From the NCBI RefSeq assembly GCF_003852425.1, contig NZ_QAJN01000016.1:1-64000 (forward strand): DNA of 64,000 bases, read 5' to 3'. A program made the translations under genes and the position numbers. Shown here in pieces: positions 27,812-36,146 of the stretch; positions within the stretch are counted from its first letter, which is position 1, and each line of letters begins with the position of its first letter. Origin of the DNA: Paucibacter sp. KBW04. GTDB lineage: Bacteria; Pseudomonadota; Gammaproteobacteria; Burkholderiales; Burkholderiaceae_C. The notes under the pieces were generated by a model that did no database searches, was not told where the DNA came from, and worked only from the letters and a program-made list of their open reading frames with translations.

Positions 27812-28918
27812 ATGAGTGAGCTCTATATCGGCCTGATGTCAGGCACCTCGCTGGACGGTGTGGATGCCGTGCTGGTCGATTTGAGTGCCGGAGATGGCGC
27901 CATGCGCTTGCTGGCCCACCAGCACGACGCTTTCCCCCAGGCCCTGCGCGATGAATTGCTCAGCCTCAACAGCCCCGGCGACAACGAGTTGCATCGTGCC
28001 GCCTTGGCGGGCAATGCCGTGGCTCGCAGCTATGCCGACAGCGTGGCCAAGCTGCTGGAAAAATCGGGTCAGCGCAAACAAGACGTTCGCGCCCTGGGCG
28101 CCCACGGCCAGACCGTGCGTCACCGGCCGACCGAATTCGACGGCTGCGGCTACACCAGTCAATTGCTGAACGGCAGCCTGTTGGCCGAGCAGTGCGGCAT
28201 CGCCGTGGTCTGCGATCTGCGCAGCCGCGATCTGGCTGCTGGCGGCCAAGGTGCGCCCCTGGTGCCCGCCTTCCACCGCGCCGTGTTCGGCCGCAACGAC
28301 GCCGATGTGGCCGTGCTCAATATCGGCGGCATCAGCAATCTCAGCCTGCTCGCCCGCGACGGGGGCAGCCTGGGTTTTGACTGCGGCCCCGGCAACTGCT
28401 TGATGGACGCGTGGATTCAGCGTCACCAGCAAAAAGACTTCGATGCCGATGGTGCCTGGGCCGCCAGCGGCCGAGTCCTGCCCGAGCTTCTGGCTCGTCT
28501 GCTGGCCGAGCCCTATTTCCGCCAAGCAGCTCCACGCAGCACCGGCCGTGATCTTTTCAATCTCCCTTGGCTGGAACGCGCCATGCAAGGCGGCGAGGCT
28601 GCCGCCAATGTGCAGGCCACGCTGCTGGAGTTAACGGCACAAAGCATTGCCGACAGCCTGCCCGCAGAGAGCCGCAGCGGCGATTTACTGGTCTGCGGTG
28701 GTGGCGCCTTGAATGGCAGCCTGATGCGCCGCCTGCAGGCCTTGCTGCCCCAGATGCGAGTACAGCCCAGCGATGCACGTGGCGTGCCGGTGATGCAGGT
28801 GGAGGCCGCGGCTTTTGCCTGGCTGGCACAGCGCTTTGTCCACGGGCTGCCCGGCAATCTACCCCGGGTGACAGGGGCGGCGGGGCCGAGGATCTTGGGC
28901 GCGCTCTACCCCGCTTGA
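27812..28918 (+). CDS. anmK: Anhydro-N-acetylmuramic acid kinase
   Basis: This 368-aa kinase cleaves the 1,6-anhydro ring of anhydro-MurNAc and phosphorylates it to MurNAc-6-phosphate in peptidoglycan recycling. The ATP-binding opening GLMSGTSLDGVDAVLVDL is intact. The motifs GAHGQTVRHRP, VLNIGGISNLSLL, GFDCGPGNCLMDAWIQ and LLVCGGGALNG are all family signatures. The length is normal. It follows the M23 wall hydrolase gene, consistent with a small wall-turnover group. Confidence 0.96.
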   Translation: MSELYIGLMSGTSLDGVDAVLVDLSAGDGAMRLLAHQHDAFPQALRDELLSLNSPGDNELHRAALAGNAVARSYADSVAKLLEKSGQRKQDVRALGAHGQTVRHRPTEFDGCGYTSQLLNGSLLAEQCGIAVVCDLRSRDLAAGGQGAPLVPAFHRAVFGRNDADVAVLNIGGISNLSLLARDGGSLGFDCGPGNCLMDAWIQRHQQKDFDADGAWAASGRVLPELLARLLAEPYFRQAAPRSTGRDLFNLPWLERAMQGGEAAANVQATLLELTAQSIADSLPAESRSGDLLVCGGGALNGSLMRRLQALLPQMRVQPSDARGVPVMQVEAAAFAWLAQRFVHGLPGNLPRVTGAAGPRILGALYPA

Positions 28919-28941
28919 TTCACGGAGTCCAGATGCAAGAA

Positions 28942-28965
28942 AGCCGCCCTAGGGCGGCTTGTCAT
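28942..28965 (-). terminator. Intrinsic terminator between anmK and erpA
   Basis: The palindrome AGCCGCCCT/AGGGCGGCT is followed on the minus strand by TTTCTT. It is best read as the erpA terminator, about 30 bases past its stop, and may also slow anmK transcription. Confidence 0.65.
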
Positions 28966-28992
28966 TTCAGCCAGCGAGGCTTCGACCGGTGA

Positions 28993-29367
28993 TCAGGCCG
29001 AGAAGCTGGAGCCGCAACCACAGGTGGTCGTGGCATTCGGGTTCTTGATGACGAACTGGGCGCCCTGCAGATCTTCCTTGTAGTCGATCTCGGCGCCGAC
29101 CAGGTATTGCAAGCTCATGGCGTCGATCAGCAGGGTTACGCCGTTTTTGCTCATCTGGGTGTCGTCTTCATTGACGGCTTCGTCGAAGGTGAAGCCATAC
29201 TGGAAGCCCGAGCAGCCGCCGCCTTGCACGAAGACGCGCAGCTTCAGTTCGGGATTGCCTTCTTCGGCCACCAGATCGCGCACCTTGTCCGCAGCGCTGT
29301 CGGTAAAGACCAGCGGTGCAGGCATATCGTCGGCCTGGGGGACGGTTGTTTCAAGCACTGCGCTCAT
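28993..29367 (-). CDS. erpA: Iron-sulfur cluster insertion protein
   Basis: This 124-aa A-type carrier delivers Fe-S clusters to apoproteins. The three ligand cysteines are present: [11 protein letters not shown] and the C-terminal CGCGSSF. The N-terminal ~20 residues are a variable tail ([23 protein letters not shown]). The start at 29367 has GAGGAATCACC before it. The gene lies downstream of rplM-rpsI on the same strand but beyond their terminator. Confidence 0.95.
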   Translation of the reverse strand: MSAVLETTVPQADDMPAPLVFTDSAADKVRDLVAEEGNPELKLRVFVQGGGCSGFQYGFTFDEAVNEDDTQMSKNGVTLLIDAMSLQYLVGAEIDYKEDLQGAQFVIKNPNATTTCGCGSSFSA

Positions 29368-29545
29368 GGTGATTCCTCGGTTTTATCAACTGCGCCTATT
29401 GTCGACGCTTTTGCTAGGAGATCGCGTATCGGCAGCGATACAGGCCGGTTCTCCATAAGGTTATTGCGGCAAAACTGGCCGATCAACAGGATTGGTGCAA
29501 ACGCAAAACTCAGCTGCGCTTGCAGCAATGCTGCAGCCCCGGCAG

Positions 29546-29577
29546 AAACAAACAAGGCCGCTGAAAGCGGCCTTGTT
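29546..29577 (-). terminator. Intrinsic terminator of the rplM-rpsI operon
   Basis: The minus-strand arms AACAAGGCCGCT and AGCGGCCTTGTT (12 bp, 3-nt loop) lie about 50 bases past the rpsI stop and are followed by TTGTTTC. Confidence 0.8.
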
Positions 29578-29626
29578 GTTGACCCGAGCCGAATCGCAAG
29601 GACCCGGCCACAGGACAGAAGTTCGA

Positions 29627-30019
29627 TCAGCGCTTGCTGAACTGCTTCCGGCGACGAGCGCCGTGCAGACCGACCTTCTTACGCTCGACTTCACGCGCAT
29701 CACGCGTGACGAAGCCGGCGCGGCTCAGTTCGGGCTTCAGGGTCGCGTCATAGTCGATCAGAGCGCGGGTGATGCCGTGGCGCAGAGCACCGGCTTGACC
29801 CGACTCACCACCACCGTGCACGTTCACCTTGATGTCAAAGGTCTCGCCATGGTTCGTCAGCAGCAGAGGCTGCTTGGCGATCATGATCGAGGTCTGACGA
29901 CCGAAATAATCACCGATGGCTTTGCCATTGACGACGATTTGGCCGGTGCCCTTCTTGATGAAGACACGAGCGACCGACGACTTGCGGCGGCCTGTACCGT
30001 AGTTCCAGTTTCCGATCAT
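29627..30019 (-). CDS. rpsI: 30S ribosomal protein S9
   Basis: This 130-aa protein has the standard opening [20 protein letters not shown] and the universal C-terminal basic tail [10 protein letters not shown] that reaches the P-site tRNA. Two consecutive ATGs occur at 30022 and 30019. The second is chosen because the AAGGAA site (30030-30025) is then about 5 bases away. The stop of rplM lies 9 bases before the start, so the two are cotranscribed. Confidence 0.98.
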   Translation of the reverse strand: MIGNWNYGTGRRKSSVARVFIKKGTGQIVVNGKAIGDYFGRQTSIMIAKQPLLLTNHGETFDIKVNVHGGGESGQAGALRHGITRALIDYDATLKPELSRAGFVTRDAREVERKKVGLHGARRRKQFSKR

Positions 30020-30028
30020 CATCGTTCC

Positions 30029-30457
30029 TTAGATTTCCAGAGCCTTGGGCTGCTGAGCGGCGTGCGGGTGGCTAGGACCAGCATAGACCTTCAGCTTCTT
30101 CACCATGGCGTAGCCCAAAGGACCCTTGGGCAGCATGCCCTTGACAGCCTTTTCCAGGGCGCGGCCCGGGTGCTTGGCTTGCATGTCCTTGAACTTGGTG
30201 GCGTAAATGCCGCCCGGGAAACCCGAGTGACGGTAGTACACCTTGTCATTGGCCTTGTTGCCAGTGACGCGCAGCTTTTCTGCGTTGATGATGACGATGA
30301 AATCGCCGGTATCCACGTGAGGCGTATAAATGGCCTTGTGCTTGCCGCGCAAACGGAGTGCCACTTCGCTGGCAACACGTCCGAGCACCTTGTCGGTGGC
30401 GTCAATCACAAACCACTCGTGCGTCACTTCGGCCGGCTTGGCGCTGAAGGTCTTCAT
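30029..30457 (-). CDS. rplM: 50S ribosomal protein L13
   Basis: This 142-aa protein starts [30 protein letters not shown] and contains [33 protein letters not shown] and [20 protein letters not shown], all L13 hallmarks. It binds 23S rRNA early in assembly. Start 30457 gives the exact family length; the frame is open 58 codons upstream but without similarity. It forms the usual rplM-rpsI operon. Confidence 0.98.
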   Translation of the reverse strand: MKTFSAKPAEVTHEWFVIDATDKVLGRVASEVALRLRGKHKAIYTPHVDTGDFIVIINAEKLRVTGNKANDKVYYRHSGFPGGIYATKFKDMQAKHPGRALEKAVKGMLPKGPLGYAMVKKLKVYAGPSHPHAAQQPKALEI

Positions 30458-30649
30458 GAGTTTCTTTCGAATGTCTGCCTCAAAATAAGGCAAACGGTCG
30501 GATGGTTGATTGGAGTCTTCACACTGTTGTTCGGTGCCGCTTATTGGGAGCGGCTCATGGAAATCTTCCAAGAAAACCGGCTCTCGCGACCTCTCACACA
30601 TGAGTGAAAAGACTTCTCTCCCCGCAACCAAGATCGGGGAAAGCCCGCT

Positions 30650-30679
30650 ATTCTAGCAGCGATGTGTGATTTTTGAGAA
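30650..30679 (-). promoter_or_regulatory. Likely sigma-70 promoter of rplM-rpsI
   Basis: Minus-strand TAGAAT (30655-30650) is a strong -10 box, with TTCTCA (30679-30674) 18 bases before it. The leader would be about 185 bases. In many bacteria the rplM leader is a target for L13 autoregulation, but the relevant structure was not worked out here. Confidence 0.4.
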
Positions 30680-30774
30680 GTCTTTTGTTCGACCCGGTAT
30701 TTGTCGGGCAGGCACTCGGTCACTTCCCAGGTTAGTATCAGGGTTATTACCAGGAGTCCTCAACGGGTCTCACC

Positions 30775-31536
30775 ATGAAATCCACCCCCGAAGCAGCAAA
30801 AGTCGAGTCCCCACAGACCCAGACGGGCAAGCCCAGCCAGGTCAGCAGCGCCGCCGATGAGATGTCGGGCTGGGGGCCTTCTTCGGCCTTGAAACGCCTC
30901 TCATCCTGGGTCCCGATCCGCTCGCTGGCACGCCGACATCGGCATCGCATTGCCCAGCATTTGCTGCAACTGGATGAGCGGGACCGCTATCTGCGCTTCG
31001 GTTACCCCGCGTCGGACGAGCAGATCAGCCGCTACGCCATGTCCTTGGACTTCGCCCGCGATGAAGTCCTGGGCATTTTCAACCGGCGCTTGGAGCTGGT
31101 CTCCATGGCCCATCTGGCTTATGCCCCCATCCCGCAGCGCGCAGGCCAACCCGCGATGGCGGAGTTTGGCGTCTCGGTGCTCAAGCAGGTGCGCGGCCGG
31201 GGCTTTGGCGCCCGCTTGTTTGAACGCGCGGCCCTGCACGCCCGCAACCGAGGCATCGACACCTTGTTCATCCACGCCCTGAGCGAGAACGGCGCCATGC
31301 TGAAGATCGCCCGCAATGCCGGCGCCACCGTGGAGCGCGATGGCTCCGAGTCCGAGGCCTGGCTGCGCCTGCCGCCCGACACCGTGTCCTCCCATGTGGG
31401 CGAGGCGATTGAGCGCCATATGGCCGAGTTGGACTTTCAATTCAAGCGCCATGCCCGCGTCTTCGGTGAAATCATCGACGGCGTGGCCGAGGTCAAGTCC
31501 AAATTCGACTCCAGCGGCAAGGCCGCCAAGCTTTGA
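30775..31536 (+). CDS. GNAT family N-acetyltransferase
   Basis: In this 253-aa protein, residues about 60-200 form a GNAT fold. The acetyl-CoA loop is QVRGRGFGARLFERAALHARNRG, which fits the R/Q-x-x-G-x-G/A pattern, and LFIHALSENGAMLKIARNAGA follows. A 45-residue polar N-terminal tail and a C-terminal helical tail are additional. The substrate is unknown. The start ATG at 30775 has AGGAG about 20 bases upstream, which is too far to be ideal, so an alternative start slightly downstream is possible. The gene is divergent from rplM with a 317-base region between them that holds the rplM promoter and no other gene. Confidence 0.78.
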   Translation: MKSTPEAAKVESPQTQTGKPSQVSSAADEMSGWGPSSALKRLSSWVPIRSLARRHRHRIAQHLLQLDERDRYLRFGYPASDEQISRYAMSLDFARDEVLGIFNRRLELVSMAHLAYAPIPQRAGQPAMAEFGVSVLKQVRGRGFGARLFERAALHARNRGIDTLFIHALSENGAMLKIARNAGATVERDGSESEAWLRLPPDTVSSHVGEAIERHMAELDFQFKRHARVFGEIIDGVAEVKSKFDSSGKAAKL

Positions 31537-31678
31537 TTTGAGCGGACGCCGACAGCCCCTGAACTAGGGGGACTTGGCCTGGGTTGCCACGGGGGTAAGC
31601 GTCACAAATATCCGCTACATTCGCGAGATAAGCGCTAAATCTGATGCGCAAAATCAAAAAATTGGGCTGTCGAGGGAA

Positions 31679-32494
31679 ATGCAAACCACCATTTTGTGGA
31701 CGACTGCGTTGGCCGCATGCTTCGTCACTCTGGCTCTTGCTCTCATCTGGGCTTTGCGGCGGCCCGCCAACTCAGGCAAGCCCTTGCCGGCGGACTGGTC
31801 CCTGACCGCCCGCCCCGTCTTTAGCGCCGATGAGCGTCGCGTCTACCGTCTGCTCAAAGAAGCCCTGCCCCACCACATCATCCTGTCCAAGCTGCCCCTG
31901 GTGCGTTTTTGCCAGCCTACCGAGGCCAAGGAAGTGCGCTACTGGTACGAGTTGCTGGGCGCCATCCACGTCACCTTCGCCGTCTGCAGCCCCAACGGTC
32001 GGGTGCTGGCCGCCGTGGATCTGGACAGCGATCGCGGCATGTCGGGCCGCAGCCTGCAGATCAAGCAGCAGGTGCTGGGCGCCTGCCGGATCCGTTATCT
32101 GCGCTGCCCCATCGACAATCTGCCCAGCGCCGCCGAGTTGCAGCTCTTGGTACCCTTCAGCAACAGCCAGTCGCGCGGCCCACAGCCCGCCCCGGTGCCC
32201 AGCCCCCTGGGTGCCGCCCGGCCCAGCATCAATGGCAACACGCCGCGCCGCCACCCTGCCGGCAGCGCCAGCCGCAGCCAAGCGCTGTGGCAGGACTCCT
32301 CCATCTTCAACGACTCCTTCTTCGCGCCCGACAGCCGCTTCGACCCCGCCAGCGGTGGCCCGCGTGGCTTCCAGAACTCCCGGCCCTTTGCCGAAGCACT
32401 GAACGCGGATTCGCAATACCCCGACGAAGCCCCCAATGACATCGTCGGCATGGTGGTGGAGTCGCCCCGCTACGGCACGCGCGCACCGCGCTGA
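31679..32494 (+). CDS. DUF2726 domain membrane protein
   Basis: This 271-aa protein begins with a single N-terminal membrane segment (TTILWTTALAACFVTLALALIWAL). A DUF2726 domain follows at about 45-160 (SADERRVYRLLKEALPHHIILSKLPLVRF, VTFAVCSPNGRVLAAVDLD, QQVLGACRIRYLRC). DUF2726 resembles restriction-endonuclease-like folds, but its function is not established. The last 100 residues are Pro/Ser-rich and look disordered. The ATG at 31679 has GAGGG just upstream; in-frame codons further up are non-conserved. A terminator lies 50 bases after the stop. Confidence 0.75.
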   Translation: MQTTILWTTALAACFVTLALALIWALRRPANSGKPLPADWSLTARPVFSADERRVYRLLKEALPHHIILSKLPLVRFCQPTEAKEVRYWYELLGAIHVTFAVCSPNGRVLAAVDLDSDRGMSGRSLQIKQQVLGACRIRYLRCPIDNLPSAAELQLLVPFSNSQSRGPQPAPVPSPLGAARPSINGNTPRRHPAGSASRSQALWQDSSIFNDSFFAPDSRFDPASGGPRGFQNSRPFAEALNADSQYPDEAPNDIVGMVVESPRYGTRAPR

Positions 32495-32540
32495 GAAGCC
32501 AACCATGCGCGCAGGCCCGCTACGCCTGCGATACTGCAAG

Positions 32541-32572
32541 CGGCGCCCACCCCAACGGTCGGCGCCGTTTTT
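32541..32572 (+). terminator. Intrinsic terminator between the DUF2726 gene and srkA
   Basis: CGGCGCC and GGCGCCG pair across an 11- to 13-nt loop and are followed by five Ts. The T run ends only 5 bases before the srkA ATG, which leaves no room for a separate srkA ribosome site downstream of the hairpin. Confidence 0.7.
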
Positions 32573-32577
32573 CATTG

Positions 32578-33651
32578 ATGAATCCTGAACAAGACCTCGC
32601 CTTCGGCACGCTCACACCCGAGTTCATGCTGGACGCCCTGGACGCCGCCGGCCTCTACGGCGACGGCCGCATGCTGCAACTCAACTCCTACGAGAACCGG
32701 GTGCTGCAGCTGCATTTGGAAGACGGCCGCGTGGCCGTGGCCAAGTTCTATCGCCCCGAACGCTGGAGCGATGCGCAAATCTTGGAAGAGCACGCCTTCG
32801 CCCGCGACCTGGCCGAAGCCGAGGTGCCGGTGGCCGCACCCTGGGCACTCAAGGACGAACGCGGCCTGCTGGCCCTGGCCGGCGATCCTCCCACCCTGGC
32901 GCATTTCGGCGCCCAGCGCTTTGCCGTCACGCCTCGCCAGGGCGGGCGTTCTCCCGAGCTGGAAGACCCCGAGGTGCTGACTTGGATAGGCCGCCTGCTG
33001 GCCCGCCTGCACGAGGTCGGCCAGCGCAAACCCTTTCTTCACCGCCAGCACTGGGCCAGCGCTGAGCCGGGTGGCGTGGCGCGCGACTGGCTGCTGGACC
33101 AAGACTGCGTGCCCCTGGACATCCAGAGCGATTGGCGTGCGGTGGTCGATGCTTGCTTGCAGGCCATCCAAGCCGCTTTTGACAGCCTGCCCGATTTGCA
33201 GCTGATGCGTCTGCACGGCGACTGCCACCCCGGCAATATTCTGTGGACGCCCGACCATGGCCCCCATTTTGTGGACCTGGACGATGCGGTGATGGGCCCG
33301 GCCGTGCAGGACTTGTGGATGCTCTTGTCCGGCGACGAAGCCGCCGCCCGCCAGCAGCTGGCCTGTGTGTTGGAGGGTTATGAAACCATCGCCGCCTTCG
33401 ACCGCCGCGAGCTGCGCCTGATCGAACCGCTGCGCACCCTGCGCATGATTCACCACAGCGCCTGGCTGGCCAAACGCTGGGGCGACCCGGCCTTTCCCCT
33501 GGCCTTCCCCTGGTTCGGCACCAGCAATTACTGGCACGACCAGGTGGCCAAGCTGCGCGAGCAGTTGGAGCTGATGCAGCCCCGCGTCGATGAAGCCGTC
33601 TTGGCGCGGCCCGACGACGCCTACGAAATCGACGACTCCAACTTCGGCTGA
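32578..33651 (+). CDS. srkA: Stress response serine/threonine protein kinase (YihE/RdoA family)
   Basis: This 357-aa kinase of the aminoglycoside-phosphotransferase-like fold is a relative of E. coli SrkA, which counters stress-induced death pathways. Motifs are LNSYENRVLQLHLEDG with VAVAKFYRPERWS (ATP-binding Lys), the catalytic loop LHGDCHPGNILW and the metal-binding FVDLDDAVMGPAVQDLW. The length is slightly above the E. coli protein. The ATG at 32578 is the only start that keeps the conserved FGTLTPEFMLDALDAAG region. No Shine-Dalgarno is visible because a terminator hairpin abuts it. Confidence 0.9.
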   Translation: MNPEQDLAFGTLTPEFMLDALDAAGLYGDGRMLQLNSYENRVLQLHLEDGRVAVAKFYRPERWSDAQILEEHAFARDLAEAEVPVAAPWALKDERGLLALAGDPPTLAHFGAQRFAVTPRQGGRSPELEDPEVLTWIGRLLARLHEVGQRKPFLHRQHWASAEPGGVARDWLLDQDCVPLDIQSDWRAVVDACLQAIQAAFDSLPDLQLMRLHGDCHPGNILWTPDHGPHFVDLDDAVMGPAVQDLWMLLSGDEAAARQQLACVLEGYETIAAFDRRELRLIEPLRTLRMIHHSAWLAKRWGDPAFPLAFPWFGTSNYWHDQVAKLREQLELMQPRVDEAVLARPDDAYEIDDSNFG

Positions 33652-33655
33652 AGTC

Positions 33656-33689
33656 AAAAAAAGCCGCTCGGTCAGAGCGGCTTTTTTCT
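33656..33689. terminator. Bidirectional terminator between srkA and htpG
   Basis: The arms GCCGCTC and GAGCGGC sit between runs of seven As and six Ts, so it can end both convergent genes. Confidence 0.85.
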
Positions 33690-33703
33690 TAGCTAGCGAT
33701 CCA

Positions 33704-35584
33704 TCAAGCCAGCAACATGGCGTTGACCCGCCGCACATAGGCGGCCGGATCTTCCAGATGGCCGCCCTCGGCCAGCACGGCCTGGTCGAAGATCACGTTG
33801 GCCAAATCATCGAACTGGGCGCTGCCATCCAGCTTCTTGACCAGGGCGTGTTCCGCATTGATCTCCAGCGTGGGCAGGGAGGCCGGCGCGGCCTGACCAG
33901 CTTGCTTGAGCAGGCGGGCCAAATGGCCGCTCATATCGCCCTCTTCCACCACGATGCAGGCGGGCGAGTCGACCAGGCGGGTGGAGACGCGCACGTCCTT
34001 GGCGCGGGCCTTCAAGGCTTCCTTCAGCTTGTCCAGCAAGGGCTTGAAGGTCTCGGCAGCCTCTTCGGCCTTCTTCTTCTCGTCCTCGTCCTGCAGCTTG
34101 CCCAGGTCCATGGCGCCCTTGGCCACCGACTGCAGGGACTTGCCTTCGAACTCGTAGAGATGCGAGAGCATCCACTCGTCCACACGGTCGGTCAACAGCA
34201 AGACCTCGATGCCCTTTTTGCGGAAGATCTCCAGCTGCGGGCTGTTCTTGGCGGCGCTTAGGCTGTCGGCGGTGATGTAGTAGATCGCTTCCTGATCCGG
34301 CTTGGCGCGGCTCAGATAGTCGGCGAAGGACACGCCTTCGTCGGCATGGGTCGAGGCGAAGCGCAAGAGCTTGGCCAGGCGTTCCTGGTTGGCATGGTCT
34401 TCGCCCACGCCTTCCTTCAGCACCGAGCCGAAGTCCTTCCAGAAGTCCGCATACTTGGCGCGCTCTGCCGCGTCTTCGCTATCGGCCAGCGACTCCAGCA
34501 TGCCCAGCACACGCTTGGTCGAGCCTTCGCGGATGGCCTTCACATCGCGGCTTTCCTGCAGCAGCTCACGGCTGACGTTGAGCGGCAGATCGGCCGAGTC
34601 GATCACGCCCTTGACGAAGCGCAGATAGACCGGCATTAGCGCCTCGGCGTCGTCCATGATGAAGACGCGCTTGACGTAGAGCTTGACGCCGCCGCGCTTG
34701 TCACGGTTCCACAGATCGAAGGGTGCCTTCTTGGGGATGTAAAGCAGCTGGGTGTATTCGCTGCGGCCTTCCACCCGGTTGTGGGTGTGGGCCAGCGGCG
34801 CCTCGCTGTCGTAGCTGATCTGCTTGTAGAACTCGTCGTACTGTTCTTGGGTGATCTCGCTCTTGGAGCGCGACCACAGCGCCGAGGCCTTGTTGACCGA
34901 CTCCCACTCGTCCTTGATCACCTGCTTGGAGGCTTCCGCGTCCCACTCTTCTTTGCGCATCAAGATGGGCAGGGAGATGTGGTCGGAGTATTTGCTGATG
35001 ACCGACTTCAGGCGCCAGGTCTTGAGGAACTCGTCTTCGCCCTCGCGCAGATGCAGGATCACATCGGTGCCACGGCCGGGCTTGGTGATGGTCTCGACTT
35101 CGTAGTCGCCCGTGCCTTCGGACGTCCAGCGCACGCCTTCTTCGGCCTTCAGGCCGGCGCGGCGGGTTTCCACCGTGATGCGGTCGGCGACGATAAAGCC
35201 GGAGTAAAAGCCCACGCCGAACTGGCCGATCAGATTGGCGTCCTTCTTCTGGTCACCTTCCAGCTTGGCCATGAACTCACGGGTGCCGCTCTTGGCGATG
35301 GTGCCCAGATGAGCGATGGCTTCTTCGGCGCTCATGCCGATGCCGTTGTCGCTGATGGTGACGGTGCGCGCGGCCTCGTCGAAGGAGACCCGAACTTCCA
35401 GGTTCGGTGTGTCCTCGAACAGGGCCGCGTTGTCCAGGGCTTCAAAACGCAGCTTGTCGCAGGCATCCGAGGCGTTGGACACCAGCTCGCGCAAAAAGAT
35501 CTCCTTGTTGGAGTAGAGCGAGTGGGTGACGAGGTGCAGGATCTGCTTGACCTCGGCCTGGAAGGAATGAGTTTGCTTGGTCAT
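33704..35584 (-). CDS. htpG: Molecular chaperone HtpG (bacterial Hsp90)
   Basis: This 626-aa cytoplasmic ATP-dependent chaperone has an N-terminal GHKL ATPase domain with [18 protein letters not shown] (catalytic Glu and Mg-binding Asn), [11 protein letters not shown] and [16 protein letters not shown] middle client-binding domain ([43 protein letters not shown]) and a C-terminal dimerisation domain follow. The MEEVD tail of eukaryotic Hsp90 is absent, as expected. A sigma-32-type promoter lies about 100 bases upstream, which fits heat-shock control. Confidence 0.97.
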   Translation of the reverse strand: MTKQTHSFQAEVKQILHLVTHSLYSNKEIFLRELVSNASDACDKLRFEALDNAALFEDTPNLEVRVSFDEAARTVTISDNGIGMSAEEAIAHLGTIAKSGTREFMAKLEGDQKKDANLIGQFGVGFYSGFIVADRITVETRRAGLKAEEGVRWTSEGTGDYEVETITKPGRGTDVILHLREGEDEFLKTWRLKSVISKYSDHISLPILMRKEEWDAEASKQVIKDEWESVNKASALWSRSKSEITQEQYDEFYKQISYDSEAPLAHTHNRVEGRSEYTQLLYIPKKAPFDLWNRDKRGGVKLYVKRVFIMDDAEALMPVYLRFVKGVIDSADLPLNVSRELLQESRDVKAIREGSTKRVLGMLESLADSEDAAERAKYADFWKDFGSVLKEGVGEDHANQERLAKLLRFASTHADEGVSFADYLSRAKPDQEAIYYITADSLSAAKNSPQLEIFRKKGIEVLLLTDRVDEWMLSHLYEFEGKSLQSVAKGAMDLGKLQDEDEKKKAEEAAETFKPLLDKLKEALKARAKDVRVSTRLVDSPACIVVEEGDMSGHLARLLKQAGQAAPASLPTLEINAEHALVKKLDGSAQFDDLANVIFDQAVLAEGGHLEDPAAYVRRVNAMLLA

Positions 35585-35679
35585 GGCTTTCTTGAACTAG
35601 GTCTTGAGAGAGATTCAACAGGGGGTAGCCGCTTCGACCTGCATTGAAGACAGGAAGGAAACGACACCCAGCGCCCCGC

Positions 35680-35707
35680 ATCTGGGGACGCCGACTTTCA
35701 TTTCAAG
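35680..35707 (-). promoter_or_regulatory. Sigma-32 (heat-shock) promoter of htpG
   Basis: On the minus strand CTTGAAA (35707-35701) is the exact heat-shock -35 consensus, and CCCCAGAT (35687-35680) is close to CCCCATnT. The spacer is 13 bases. The predicted start lies about 85-90 bases before the htpG ATG. Confidence 0.7.
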
Positions 35708-35746
35708 ACTTGATTTTCGCCTGCGGCAGCAGCGCCGCGAGTCGCC

Positions 35747-36058
35747 TTAATACGAGATGGCGTGCTTGGCCACGTCGACGCGCAGCAAGGCCTTGCTGAG
35801 TGCGCCGGAGGCGGCCCGGGCATAGTCCAGGGCCACGGCGGGGTCGGTGAAGGCGGCAGGCCCCAAGGCGGCGGCCACGGCCACGATTTTGTCGGCGATC
35901 AAGACCTTGCCCGAGCCGCGCATGGGCACACAGCCATGCAGCACGAACTGCTCGTCCAGCCAAGCCCGTGCGGCCTCGAAGGACAGCACCTCGTTGCCAT
36001 CGACCTGCAGATCAAACTCATGCGCTGGGCCGAACACGACCTTGACTGTGCTGTGCAT
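35747..36058 (-). CDS. Small protein of unknown function
   Basis: This 103-aa protein starts MHSTVKVVFGPAHEFDLQVDGNEVLSFEAARAWLDEQF. AAAGGAG lies 7 bases before the ATG at 36058, so translation is well supported. No signal peptide or membrane segment is visible, and I recognise no family. An Ala-rich C-terminal helix and a GCVPMRGSGKVLIADKIV segment are the main features. It lies between aroG and htpG on the same strand, with a 10-bp palindrome separating it from aroG. The htpG heat-shock promoter begins about 40 bases after its stop. Confidence 0.7.
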   Translation of the reverse strand: MHSTVKVVFGPAHEFDLQVDGNEVLSFEAARAWLDEQFVLHGCVPMRGSGKVLIADKIVAVAAALGPAAFTDPAVALDYARAASGALSKALLRVDVAKHAISY

Positions 36059-36088
36059 TCCTGACTCCTTTGAATGAACCACCGGACG

Positions 36089-36110
36089 CGAGCCCTGCAC
36101 GCAGGGCTCG
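36089..36110. repeat. Palindrome between aroG and the 103-aa gene
   Basis: Ten-base perfect arms (CGAGCCCTGC / GCAGGGCTCG) are separated by two bases. No T run follows on the minus strand, so it is a poor terminator; it may stabilise the aroG mRNA end. Confidence 0.6.
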
Positions 36111-36146
36111 CCCCTATTCTGAGGCATACGCCTGACGGACCGACGA

